From Chromobotia macracanthus (taxonomy: Eukaryota; Chordata; Actinopteri; Cypriniformes; Botiidae): 64,000 nucleotides of DNA. The notes below the pieces were generated by a model, which was given only the letters and a program-made list of their open reading frames with translations, had not been told where the DNA came from and searched no databases. The DNA is taken from contig JAZGTH010000015.1 in NCBI GenBank assembly GCA_036877525.1, forward strand, positions 7,773,001 through 7,837,000. Reading direction: 5' to 3'. How positions within the stretch are numbered: the stretch's first letter is position 1; every line of letters starts with the position of its first letter. The position numbers were made by a program, and so were the translations under genes. Positions 36,692 through 48,279 of this stretch are shown here, piece after piece.

Positions 36692-39600
36692 GGCCTAGCA
36701 GCAGGTGGGAGGGATTTTCTCCACAGAGATCCAGATGAGGAACGTTCCGCATTCCTATTTTTGGCAGAGCCCATTCTTTAGGGGTGAAACCCACACTGAG
36801 AGATGAATGTGAATAATCTGTTCCATCCTGACAATTCTTTCCTATCTACTGACAATGGATTCTTGCTGTACTGTACGTACTGATACATTTTTCATGAGCC
36901 TTAATGAGTCAGTCTATCAAATAGGCTGCTTATAAGAATACAAAACTAAAACTAAAAAAGCTGACACATGCACGTTGTTGATGCAGAGAACACAGAATCA
37001 AATGTTAATACTTAATTTGAATGAGCTAAAAGGCCAAAAAATTCAAAAATGAAGGTATCATTTACAATTTTATATGCAAAAAACAAACAAACAAAATAAA
37101 ACACAAAACATGAAAGATCTTACAAATCACTGTGCATCAATTTGAATCAGCATAGGACAAATCTAGCCACTGTTATGCAAGAAAACCAAGCCTGGTAACA
37201 AGTTTTGACTAAGTAACCAAAGGGAGAGAACATGATGTGCCTGCTAAAGCCATCTGTAAAGGCCCAGCTACTCAGCTGTGTACAGTATTTTCAAAAGAAA
37301 CCAAATCCCTGTTGTCAGCCGCAAACTTTTATGGCTATTCTCCCAGAAAGTTATGAAATACTGCAAAGGGTCAAACTGAGGATAAAAAGATCAGGGTCAT
37401 CTTTGAGCACTGCGTCTATGAGGCTCGGAAATACTGTGTTTAATAAAATGGCAAGCTGGTAACACCGGTTTGTTGACATGATTTGGTGTCACTGGCAAAT
37501 GTTCTCATTAAACAAAGACTAACAGGTTTTAATACTTCCAAACAGATGGCATTAAACTTATTGTAATATTTATGCAACACTAACTACAGCCAGTTCAGAG
37601 CTTAATGTCTACTTTCATTTTTCTAAACATTGCCATACAGCTTTGCCTGAAATACCCCATATAACACAAACAGCAAGGCATTTTGACAGCTGCTTCTCCA
37701 GCTCGGTCTCTGGCATTCTCAGCAACTTCTTTGTTCAATGGAAATCAGGCTCATTCCATTGGGCAGTGATCACTGTTGTCAACATCTACAAGTTTGAGTC
37801 ACAGCACACAAGAGGCCTGAATCACAGAGATCCCACTTAGATCTAAAGCTCTGCATGACTCCATCCAACACCAACTCGACCATTTGAGGGATTAGGAGAA
37901 AACTAGGGAGGGAGAAAACTGATTATGAATGGTCTAAGTTTTTTTATTTGTAGCTTTCCCATCTGACCCAATACATTGCAATCTGAAAGAAATTACTTAA
38001 CTGTTTCGCCATGCAATGACGCCTTAACTGACCTGAGCTCACTTGTATATCCATGTAAAACAACAGTCTGGCTATATTCACTAAATATAGCAGAAAATGA
38101 AACAACTGCCTCTCCCCAAGCTAAGTGTAGAACTTTTTATCAAAACATTTCTTTAAAACATTTGTATCAAAACAGGCCGTCTTGACAGATTACGGTTTTC
38201 CTTTCCATATCTCGAAAAAATACTTGTTAAACCGTCTTTAATTAGACAACAGAAGCATTTGATTTAGAGAGGGCTGGACTGGCTCAAATGTACAAACATC
38301 TTATCTCAGTCCTGCTAAGTTGGGAGTCCATACCACTACACTGTTATCACAAATCTTTTAAAATCTGAGACCTACCTGTCAGAGATTGGCGGCTACTCAA
38401 GCGCACAATGACTGTGGTGATGTGTGGTCCTGTGTGGCAAGTTTTCCCTCTTCTGCCACCCCTATTTTCAGTGAAGGTTCTGCTTCTTTACCTATACAAA
38501 GTTGAATTGTTATCATGGAAGCTCATCTAAATGTCTTAATCATTTCTGATAAGGGCTCTGAGGCATCAGTTCAAAGATAAGATTCCACTTCCAACTAAAA
38601 ACAGACACTCCACATAATACTGACTTAAGTTAAAACCCTTATTTTCTTTTCATAGACAAGGTTCAGAGACAAACTGCTTACAAATCAGCAACAAACCAAC
38701 TCATACTGTGCATTACAGGTCAGTGACCTTAAGTGCCTTATAAAAAAGTATCAGACTCACGTCTTTGGGCCTGAATCTTCTGTCATGTTCCAGATGGAGC
38801 AAAACCAAAATATTCATCTTTTATATTCTGCTATACCAGTGTAGCTGCACCAAAAATATACAGCAGTCTAGACAAAAGGTAAATGCAATTCAGGTCACCT
38901 GAGGATCTACAACAATAAAATTAGCTCTAGCTGCCTAAATCCAATAACTCCTTGGCTTGAAAAAGAAACAAAAATCAACACTTAAATGAATACAAACAAA
39001 TCATTTCCATAACCTTGGCGATTTTTAGCATTTTGAGTCAGTGTACAAATACAAATACAGGTTACATAAACAGAACTAAAGAGCCACAACAGGTAATTTC
39101 AAATGTTTTTTAACTTTTGTGGTAGCTTTACTCTGCTTCTAAAATCAGATGTATCTACTAGGCAACCTTTTTTCAAATTCACCTCAAGCCACAAAAAATC
39201 CCACAAAATATTATTTGAAGTTACAGAAACTCTTGAGACGTGAAACAGACAAATCACAATATCATCTTATGTGGCATTGAAGCTAAATAAGCTTGTGCAA
39301 TCCTGCTTTCCTAATTTTAATTTTTACTTAATGTTATTATGATTCCATTTCTCAATAATACGGTCTGTGCAGTTATATGCTGTCTCTTCCTTGCACTATA
39401 AAAAGCTGGGCCATGACTGAATGAGAAGTAGGGCAGAATACTAGCAACAGAGAGACAGTGTCACAGCAAAGGTTGCATGTTTTCCCTTAGAAAGAAAATC
39501 AGATTGTGATGGTTCTTTTCTTGATCTTTATTTTCTTTCTGGGACTTGTTTAACTCAGAAGAAGTGAGGATTAATTGATTGAGAATGTACAACCCTGAAG

Positions 39601-39949
39601 CCCATCTGCTTTCATTGCCACTAAAACCCGTTCAGAAGCTCAGCCAGGACTAACAAACTCTGACGTTCACGTATAATCATAAAATATAGCCTATATAAAA
39701 TGAATATGATCTTGCACAGTGATGAAACACGACTTGTTGCGTTCACATTACGCAGTATTCAAGAATAGGTCAGGGCTAGTATGCCACACTATCTAGAACT
39801 TAGAGGTATCACACTTCAGTTCTGACACTGAAAGAAATTAATAGCTTTAGTAGTGATGACTAATAAATAACCTGGTTCCAATGAGATGCCAGACTCTCTC
39901 ACAAAAAAGCTCTGCTTTCAGATCCATGACCACCATCACCGCCAGAGAA

Positions 39950-40115
39950 AACAGCTTTCAAGGGAGCCCAGCCCACGGCTGTGACATCAGCGACTGCCGG
40001 CTTAGTCACCAACAGCTCGAGCTATGAGGCAGAGGCAGCAGAACCACCTCCTCAAAGACGTCAGCTCCTCATGAACGCGAGCAGCCATTTTGAATCCAGC
40101 CGGTCACCTGGCACA
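39950..40115 (-). promoter_or_regulatory. Candidate alternative zhx2 promoter
   Basis: A CpG-richer block in AT-rich intron DNA. It holds GACGTCA (CRE-type), and GCAGCCATTTTGAA near 40081, whose reverse complement resembles a YY1 site as seen at many transcription starts. The orientation toward zhx2 is inferred. No clear donor was established. Confidence 0.3.
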
Positions 40116-41948
40116 AACCACATTTTGTGCCAAAGCTACTGAAGCATAGTTGTGCTCCAGAGTTTTACTTTTGACAAGGTGGCATTACTTTGTAACCGTT
40201 ACCCCAGCTTCGATTCCCTGCATAAAACTCTCTTGTAATGAGGCACGTCTGACTACTATGATCCACATTATTTTACCGCTAAGTATTGTCAAGTATATGT
40301 TTCCCAGGATAAGAACGATCAGTTGTTTCAAAATGGCATGAATCCAGAATCAACTTAAAACTGTATCCAAATGCCAATGATTCACTTCAAATTCAAGGAG
40401 CACAATGGAACAAAACGCTCTCAGAAAAAGCTAATTCCTTGTAGTGTATACAGCATCATAATTAAAAAATGTTCTGTTTAGTTCTAACGAAGCCTTTCTA
40501 CAAATCAGTTAAGCCAAATATCTGCTCTGTTTAATAAACATTATGCACTGTGGTTCTGCTCTGCCGTCACGCAAACAAACTTATTTAGAAATAAAGCAAT
40601 AAACCTTTGTTTTGGATAGGCACAATCAATGTGCTTTTCTCTTCCGCCATACGCCGTGACCTGATTAACAAAACGCTAAATCTCTGCTTATACTGACTGC
40701 ACATGACATGGTACAGGACCATGGTGAAAACACAAAGGAACTATATTATGCTGTATATATAACTGAGCAATATAAGATACGGAGAGATACATGCTGAAAA
40801 TAATTTAGGGAATTGTGAATTGAAGCAAGCTCTAAAGATATGGATCCATGCCCCTTGCATTTGACTCTGACTCAAGAAGTCCCTCAGCTCATGTAAAACT
40901 GCTGTTACTTTTCCAATCAAAGCACACTGAGGAAATATTCCCCAAAACTAATCTGCCAGTATCCTCACACTACCTGGCCGTATATAAACAGCGCAGCAAA
41001 TCTGATCGTATCCTCACAAACTTGAGACAAAATTGGGTGTTTAGAGACCAGAATGGGGACAAATATGAAGTGTACGCCGTTAGTTTTACACACTCCCTTC
41101 ACCTGAGATGTCCTCAGGAAATCCAGCGCTGTGTCAAGAATGAATGAAATGTTGGTGCTTTTCAATTTTACCGTTTAAAGATTTCCAACAACTCGTACCG
41201 ACAAGTCGCATTAAATGAATAGGCGGTTTCAGAAATTCGCATTACACAATATGGGTACAGATCGAAAAGGATGCAAGGAATATCTCGGCGTGGATGCGAC
41301 AATTTTGGGAACTGTAACAGATGTGAACACGGTGCTGCAATGTGGCTCGTCTGATGCGTGTGCCATGCAGTATGGTCGTGGAAGGCGTCACCACTGCCTA
41401 CATCATACGACACCAACCCGAAATCAAAGTAGTTGCGTGCCATGCTCACTTCATACAAGTGCATGAATTAATCATTTCGAGCTCGAATGAGAATAACGAT
41501 CGTTATGTACGGAGGAAGAGACGGCTTTACTGACACCAAACCGAGTCCAATAAAATCACTTGGACCGACGTAACGCCATGTCGACATTGGTAGCCATATT
41601 TTGCTGCTTATTTCGACACCAGAGAAGTAGACATGTTCTCGCGCCCATTCCTCTCTTAACTTTAGCGATTCGAAAAAAACTTTCCAAAAAGCCACACAAA
41701 ATCGCAGCATTGGAAACCTTTACATTGAGGTTATCGGGTCAGGTCATTGCGGTTATTCAGATGATCACTTTCTACAATATGGTTTAGATAAAGTTCAGTG
41801 GTTTAGCCGAAAACAGTATAACTGACCTCAGAAGCGCTTCGTAGCGTGTTTCAGCACACTACTTATTGCGTATTCAAACCGCGTCTGTAACTTGGAGGCT
41901 AGTTTGTTCATTTTGTAACCAAGACCATTTTAATTCAGCCTTTCTTAC

Positions 41949-42330
41949 CTGCCCTCCACAACGGAAAACCCTGCGATGCGAGGTTATTGACAGTTAGGAT
42001 CCGTAATTCCTCACTTTTCCACGTGTGCAGCCACCAGAATCGTGCGATCGTAAAGATTCTGCCGATTTCTAAAGACAACAGCCGAAAAAAATTGGCGATC
42101 ACAGGGGGATCTACGCCAAAACCCACATGATCAACTACGTCAGCACACGTATTTGCATACGATACAAGACGCCGTTCCATCCCGACTTTGGAAATGAACG
42201 CTTAAAAGTTAAAGTTTGGAAATTGCCGATCACAAGCTACGGCGTCGACTGCAAGTGCACTAGTTGACTTCACCCCCGCGCTTCCTTCTTTGAGATGATT
42301 AAACCGCTGTTGTTTTGACGTCCCCTGCGT
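41949..42330 (-). promoter_or_regulatory. zhx2: Candidate zhx2 promoter and non-coding exon 1
   Basis: CpG-rich sequence upstream (minus sense) of a strong donor, GGGCAG then GTAAGA, at 41949/41948. Such a site next to a CpG-rich block suits the untranslated first exon of zhx2. A TGACGTC-type CRE lies near 42315 (TTGACGTCCCC on the plus strand). Open frames across this stretch look like by-products of the higher GC content. Confidence 0.45.
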
Positions 42331-43424
42331 TAGTTTGGATCATAGGTCATTGAATATTAAGCACTCTGGAGAAGACCAGTGGCTGAGCGGTATCTCTCGC
42401 TCTTTCTCTCTGCTCTTCCTCCCCTCCCATCCCTGCCCCTGTCCCCTCTCCCTCCCTTTCCTCTTCCCCTCCCACATTTGCCTGTATCATTGCGCATCAC
42501 AACAAACAGGCCAACTTGTAAAATGAGACGCATTACAAAAGTGAAAAAAGGGGAAACTATTTCAAAAACGTTTTCCTCGAACATTTGACAGTCATAGAGA
42601 AACAAATTGCTCAGACATTGACAAAATTATTTAGTCTGTCTTTAAGAACACAGACTAAAATGCATGCAAAAAAATAAATAGCAGCGAATGAGTAGCATAA
42701 TTTTGATTCATTGACCAAGTCTCTATTACTTCTCTTGTAAATTCTCAGATGCATGTCTGTCCTTTCGAGACTTGCGCATGCAGCAGTGGGCTATGAACAC
42801 TGCTGCAGAAGCTAATGAATTATTCATTAATCAGGACCGATCCGCCAGTGTTTGGATATATTTACATATAAATAAGCAGCTAATGAATTATTAACATATA
42901 TTAACTTGTTCTTCGTTTCCATTCTTTTTGTCGTTTATTTTAACTTGTCGCACCGGCACACACTTTTGGTACTTAATGTATTTAACGCCATCTACAGGAT
43001 ATGTTATGTAATGTTAAATCGATCATATGTTGATGCTTTCTGATTAAAAACGCAATCGGCAACATCAACAGGTGGATGTTGTTATTCATATTTGTCTTTA
43101 AAAAAGTTCTATAACACTTATGGCGTCGAAATGTAGCCTACGTCTAATTTATATTTAATTACTCTTAAAATATTTGTTTTTAAATTACATTTTTACATGA
43201 CATAGTGGTTTTTTTATTTGTCCCAATTACAAACGCACATTAATATTTTAATATATCAATTTAGAATTATGAGTCTTGTGACAAACGATCATATCAAATG
43301 ATCACCAATCATATAAATTAATTACATAGATAAACCCATGTTAACAGTAGAGTGCTCACATAACGTAATATAAATTATACTTCATAGTTTTAAATCATGG
43401 GGAATTTTCAACATAGGTGAACCT

Positions 43425-43560
43425 GGCCTTCAGTAATGTATATTGATTTGGTGGGCTAGGCAAAGTCCTGTCTCCCTGGAGACAAAATGATTGGTAGCAG
43501 ACTTTGTCCTGCACAAATCATAATAGAAAACAAACTGGTGCCAAGCTGAAAGGTAAGTGG
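43425..43560. promoter_or_regulatory. Candidate conserved non-coding element with GTCTCC/GGAGAC palindrome
   Basis: GTCTCCCTGGAGAC (43470-43483) is a perfect palindrome of the X-box-like form. It is followed by an inverted CCAAT box (TGATTGGT, about 43489-43496). Base composition is more balanced than in the flanks. Function is inferred only from pattern. Confidence 0.3.
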
Positions 43561-43924
43561 CAGATGTAATGCAAATTAAATGAAACAATATTATTATATT
43601 GTATTATATATATATATATATAATATTATATATAATATATAATATTATTATATTATATTATGTCCCATCTGTATAAATTGGAATTTACACGCATTTATGT
43701 CCTAAATAAATGTTACATCCTGATCATTTGTTATTACAATTTATTATAAAAATGTCAGTCTTATAGTGCTTGTTTGTTAATTATGTGTATCACAAAAGCA
43801 CCCACAGTAGTGTTAAAAAATGTTATTTACTTGATTTTTCAAAATGTAATAATCTGTGTCTAAATCTTGGTTATTTCTGAAGTAATATAGTCATACTGTA
43901 TTATGGTTTATAAGGTTTGTTGAG

Positions 43925-44110
43925 AAAGATGACATGAGCAGAGAGTAGTCTCCCCCTTCATACAACCCAATTACCCCCCATGACATCCTAATGAAATGCA
44001 GGGTAGAGGTGGGGAGGCACCTGTTGGTATAATGCCCCCCATTGATCAGCGAATCAATATGGGGATTCTAGACGCATCCCCACAGTACAACCTGGGCTTT
44101 GAAATGTGAA
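43925..44110. promoter_or_regulatory. Candidate conserved non-coding element
   Basis: A non-repetitive block with dense homeobox-type cores (CAATTA, CTAATGA), an E-box GCACCTGTTG and ATTGATCAGCGAATCAAT, set between AT-rich tracts. This is typical of vertebrate developmental enhancers, but no alignment was possible. Confidence 0.3.
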
Positions 44111-46560
44111 CTGCTTTTCAGATGCTGTCATAATAAGAGGTGTGTTTTATGTTAAGTTTACTTTAATTGCTTCATTACATCATCATAGTATAAAAGAATG
44201 TCATTGCAATTAAAAAAAATAATGTGCTATAATTTAATTATTTTTTGCTATTCCTTAAACAGTTTAAAACAGCTGAAAGATGACTAAAACTGTGCCCTAT
44301 GTGCTTTTTCTACAGGGTTAAATAGTAATCAGTTATTTACAAAAGTAAATAAAATAAAAAAAATGTTAAATAGAATTTGACTACACAGATTTATCTGACC
44401 GAAGCTGATAAAAATGTGTCTGTGTTGCATGCAGTCTTCATAAGAAATGCGTACCTGACACTTTAATGTTAATTACAGTTGGCATTATGTGCTTTTCTCT
44501 GTTGGTGAGTAGACTGGAATTTATCCCACCACACCTATTTCAAAACATTTTTATACAGGGTAGATAATAGGTTATAGGTTACAGGGTAGGTTAATAAGGG
44601 TACATAATAAAGTGTGTTACATTATACCATTAACATTGACTTTTTTGTTTCATGAACTTTAAATTAGTACAGTGAAAAATGTAGGCAGTACTGCTAAAAT
44701 AAGGGGAATTTTTTTCTTACTGGGAGACTGAGAAACTGGATGAGTAACACAAGCTTGTTTCCCTACACTACGATGTGAGCATTCAGTTATTCTTCTCCTT
44801 TGTATGTCCTGCATGTCTTAAAATTTCTGCCACTAGTATCACCAAACGGAATTGTATAATTAATGACTGGCTTCCAGACAACTCCCTCCATTTACTATTG
44901 GTCAGACAAAGAGAAAGTCCTTCCTCAAATTTATGCCATTGGATGACGTGTTGGGCTGCCGATGATGTTCAAACTACCTGAACAATGTTTTGCTTTGGGA
45001 AAATCAATCATTCAATATCTACACTGAGTACAGTGTTGCCCTATTAGTTGCATATTAGACGGGGATAGGATAAAGTATATTATTAACATTAAAAAACATT
45101 GTTGACAGAAACATTTTAAGAAACATGTAGTTGAGCCTTTTTGACAACTTTATAACTGCTAAGTATTCTCTTCTAACAGACGATTGCAGAGAGTTTGCTC
45201 CCTGGATCAAAAACACTGTAAGTAAAAAGCATCAATCTAACAGAATAATGACATACTTCAATTACAATTTCAGTCATTACAGCCAATGTTATAGATTTAC
45301 TGATGAAAGTCTAAATAAACTGTTTTTTACTGTCCAGGTTCTGTTCAACAGAGGCAGTGCTCTGGGCATTACGTGCAACTGCTTTAGTGTCCCTTGCAAT
45401 GAGTTTGTTTGCATTGCAGTCTAAAGTAAGTTTGTTTAAAAACTGGCACTTCTGTATTGATAAACAAAACTGAGGACTGCAACATTAGTAATAATTTGAG
45501 TCTCTGCTTGTTTTAAGTGGGACTTCACATCTGCTTATGGATGTTTGTGGGCAATAGGCTGGACACTGGTGTCTTTTGGGTTGCTCTGTGCAATTTTGAG
45601 ATTACAGGCAAACTATGCGGTCAGCTCATGTTTCCTCTATGTATCAGAAATGTTCACTTGTTTATATTCATGTGTGTTAATTTTTTTGTTCCAAAGTATC
45701 TGTACGTCGTGTAAGCATCGCTGGGCACACTCCTCTTCTCTGTGATAAGTACATTACTTGAGATTATTTGCTAAATTATGCACTGCTGAATGTAAATATG
45801 CATAATCCTTATCTAGGAGGACTTTACATGGGCATCATGAGTGAGTGACATTATTATGCTAATACCCATTTACTGCTTCCATAATCCATCTCTTTTCATT
45901 ATTTGTAGTACCTGGTGTTGGATATGCAGCTCATGCTGGTTGGAAAACACAAATACAGCATTAACCCAGAATAATATTTTTTTAAAGCACTCAACTTGTA
46001 CCTTGATATTGTTACAATATTTTAATTTTACTTTAATTCACTGGATATTGTTGTTCATGATGAGTGATTTATTTCAATTTTGCTCTTCTCTATCAAACAC
46101 CTCTCTTATGTAGGAATGTGAAATGTTATTTGTTTTTTTAAACATTACTCCATCATGTCTGTAATATGTTGCACTACTTTCTATGAATTCATCATACTAC
46201 TGTACTTTGTAAGTTAGCTTAATGAAAGAGCTTCCAGTTTCATCCATATGCTAAAATGTGGAATCATTTAAGGACATTAAGACCACAGATGTATACAGCT
46301 TGTACTAGTTTTCTCTACATACACTGTCAGTCTTCAGTGGTGTGTGATAATAGAGTTAATGAAATACGATGGACCTAAAATTACACGAACTGAAGTCTGT
46401 TTATATGTGAAAGTTGTTATTTATTTATATGTATTAATATGTATATATTTTCTATATGAATTGTAAATAGGTTTATAACAACTGTCGAAACTCCGTAAAA
46501 ACATCTTAAACTAGGCAAATACAATTACGCAGTAGTTCTAGATCTTACATCTACTTTTTC

Positions 46561-46633
46561 TTTTACATGCATAATAAAATATTGCCGGAAGTTGATTAAA
46601 TCGTTACCGACGTCGTCACATTACAAAACTGTC
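46561..46633 (+). promoter_or_regulatory. fam8a1: fam8a1 core promoter / 5' UTR
   Basis: An ETS site CCGGAAGT (46585-46592) and a CRE-like GACGTCGTCA (46609-46618) lie within 50 bp of the ATG at 46634. This suits a TATA-less housekeeping promoter with a very short leader. Confidence 0.5.
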
Positions 46634-48279
46634 ATGGCGGATTTAGACGAAAACACTCGCGATAAAGAGAAATCGCTAGCAAAACACAAGACGACTGCAA
46701 ACGGCGAAAATATGAAAACACAAATTCACAAGCCCTGTTCCCAGGGCAAGCAAGACACCTCCACCGCGGTCACCACCACGGAATACTGCGAAAAACTACA
46801 GGAGTGGATGTGGCAGTACTACTACAGCTATATGAACTGGCAAAGCTGGATAGCCATGTCTGCGCTGTCCTTCCCACCGTGTTTCCCGACACAAGGATCA
46901 AATGAAACGCCAGGAGCGACGACATGGGCAACAGATATGTCTAATGGAGACCTTCGCAACTGGTTAAGCAATCCGTTTGGCTTTCCAGTGCCATCTTTTC
47001 CTGCTGCTGCTGGTGCAGCAGCGACTGCGACTGCGACTAACGGAGAAGGTCTGGCTGCGCACGCGAGCGGTTCTCGAGCTCCTGCAACTACACCTGCGCA
47101 GCTGCCGCAACAACAACAAAACAGAAATGTTCAACAGCCAGGTACTGACATCCAAAAAACAATGTATTTCAGTTCTTTATTGTTAGGACTGTCAGCTGCA
47201 ATATATCGATCCTTGACGTGAATTTGACAGTTCAGCCACTTGATCGTGCTTTTGTTTGTTTACTCGGTTTGTTTGTCTTGTATTAAAATAAAGTGGTTGA
47301 TCTGTTGGTATACAAATGATGTCGTTTAGCGTGCTTTGTTAGTTTTGCTCATATGAGCTGCATCATGATGATATTTTCGGCAATTACTTCATGTCTATAA
47401 TGTATTTTGTGTAAATGTATTTTTTATCTAGGTAGAGAATATTACATTCCTTCACTTCTTCAACGGTTTGTGGCAGAAATGGTGGATTTCTTTATTCTCT
47501 TCTTTATTAAAGCAACAATTATCCTCAGTATTGTCCACTTCAGTGGAATGAAGTGAGTTTGTCATTTTATTTGTAAGTATTTCCTTACATATTACTCTTT
47601 AACACTAAAATCATGATCTGACAGAAGTGAACCATTTGCTTGTTTGAAATCCCCTTTTAGGGACATCTCCAAGTTTGCCATGCACTTTATTGTAGAGGAG
47701 ATAGACGAGGACACATCAATGGAGGAACTACAGAAGATGATGCTTGTGGCTCTGGTGTACAGGATGATAGTTTGCTTTTATGAGGTACGTTTATCACTCA
47801 TCTGCTGAAATTAACCTTGAAGCTCAATGTGATCAAACCTGCATAACTACTGTTGATTGTTTTTAGATCATATGTATTTGGGGGGCTGGTGGGGCCACAC
47901 CAGGGAAGTTCCTCATTGGCTTACGAGTGGTCACGTGTGACAGCTCTGTCCTGGTACAACCTAACCGAGTCCTGGTGGTACCAGCAACTAACGTCACGCT
48001 TTCTGCGTTAGTATTGCTGTTATTTTAAATGCGTAAATAATTTTTCAATGTTGCTTAATGCTTTAATTGTACTTGTTTTATGATTATATATGGGGTAATA
48101 CTGGAAGAAATGACAGCCATTCCTCTTCTTGTAGGTCTACAGTGAGAGCTTTAAACAAGAACTTCTCCATCGCATTCTTCTTTCCAGCGTTCATCACACT
48201 TCTCTTCTTTCAGCACAACAGAACTGTGTATGACATTGTGGCTGGCACTATTGTGGTCAAGAGAAACAGGCTTAGATGA
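46634..48279 (+). CDS. fam8a1: FAM8A1, RDD-domain membrane protein of the HRD1 ERAD complex
   Basis: FAM8A1 is a multi-pass ER protein that binds HRD1 and HERP and promotes assembly of the HRD1 ubiquitin-ligase complex in ER-associated degradation. Five exons: 46634-47141, 47432-47552, 47661-47784, 47867-48006 and 48135-48279. They join to 345 aa (413 in human). The N-terminal half is divergent, with a Trp/Tyr-rich patch YCEKLQEWMWQYYYSYMNWQ matching the human region, and Ala- and Gln-rich low complexity. The RDD domain begins at GREYYIPSLLQRFVAEMVDF and includes MKDISKFAMHFIVEEIDEDT, WGAGGATPGKFLIGLRVVTC and FFQHNRTVYDIVAGTIVVKR. It carries hydrophobic membrane segments. The ATG at 46634 was preferred over an in-frame ATG at 46592, which lies only in promoter-like sequence. 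Identity is secure over the RDD half. Confidence 0.95.

Larger units (their letters stand above)
31651..41948 (-). other. zhx2: Long 5' intron of zhx2, no coding exon seen
   Basis: About 10.3 kb between a candidate minus-strand donor at 41948-41947 (GGGCAG then GTAAGA) and the acceptor at 31650-31649. Only short spurious frames occur. Contents worth noting are listed separately: a possible LTR fragment, an AT microsatellite, an RFX-type palindrome and a CpG-richer block near 40.0-40.1 kb. That this is a zhx2 intron is inferred from the splice sites and from the known long 5' intron of mammalian ZHX2. Confidence 0.5.
42331..46560. other. Intergenic DNA between zhx2 and fam8a1
   Basis: About 4.2 kb, mostly AT-rich, with a CT-rich stretch at 42400-42470 and an AT-palindromic run at 43600-43665. 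Two compact non-repetitive blocks (43425-43560 and 43925-44110) stand out as possible conserved non-coding elements. No gene seen. Confidence 0.55.

Noticed and set aside
41168..42180. Several frames of 60 to 98 codons on both strands
   Set aside because: The stretch is CpG-rich and so poor in stop codons. No frame resembles a known protein, and a strong splice donor points to a non-coding first exon.
46964..47186. Frames overlapping fam8a1 exon 1 in other phases
   Set aside because: They are shadows of the Ala/Gln-rich low-complexity coding sequence of fam8a1.
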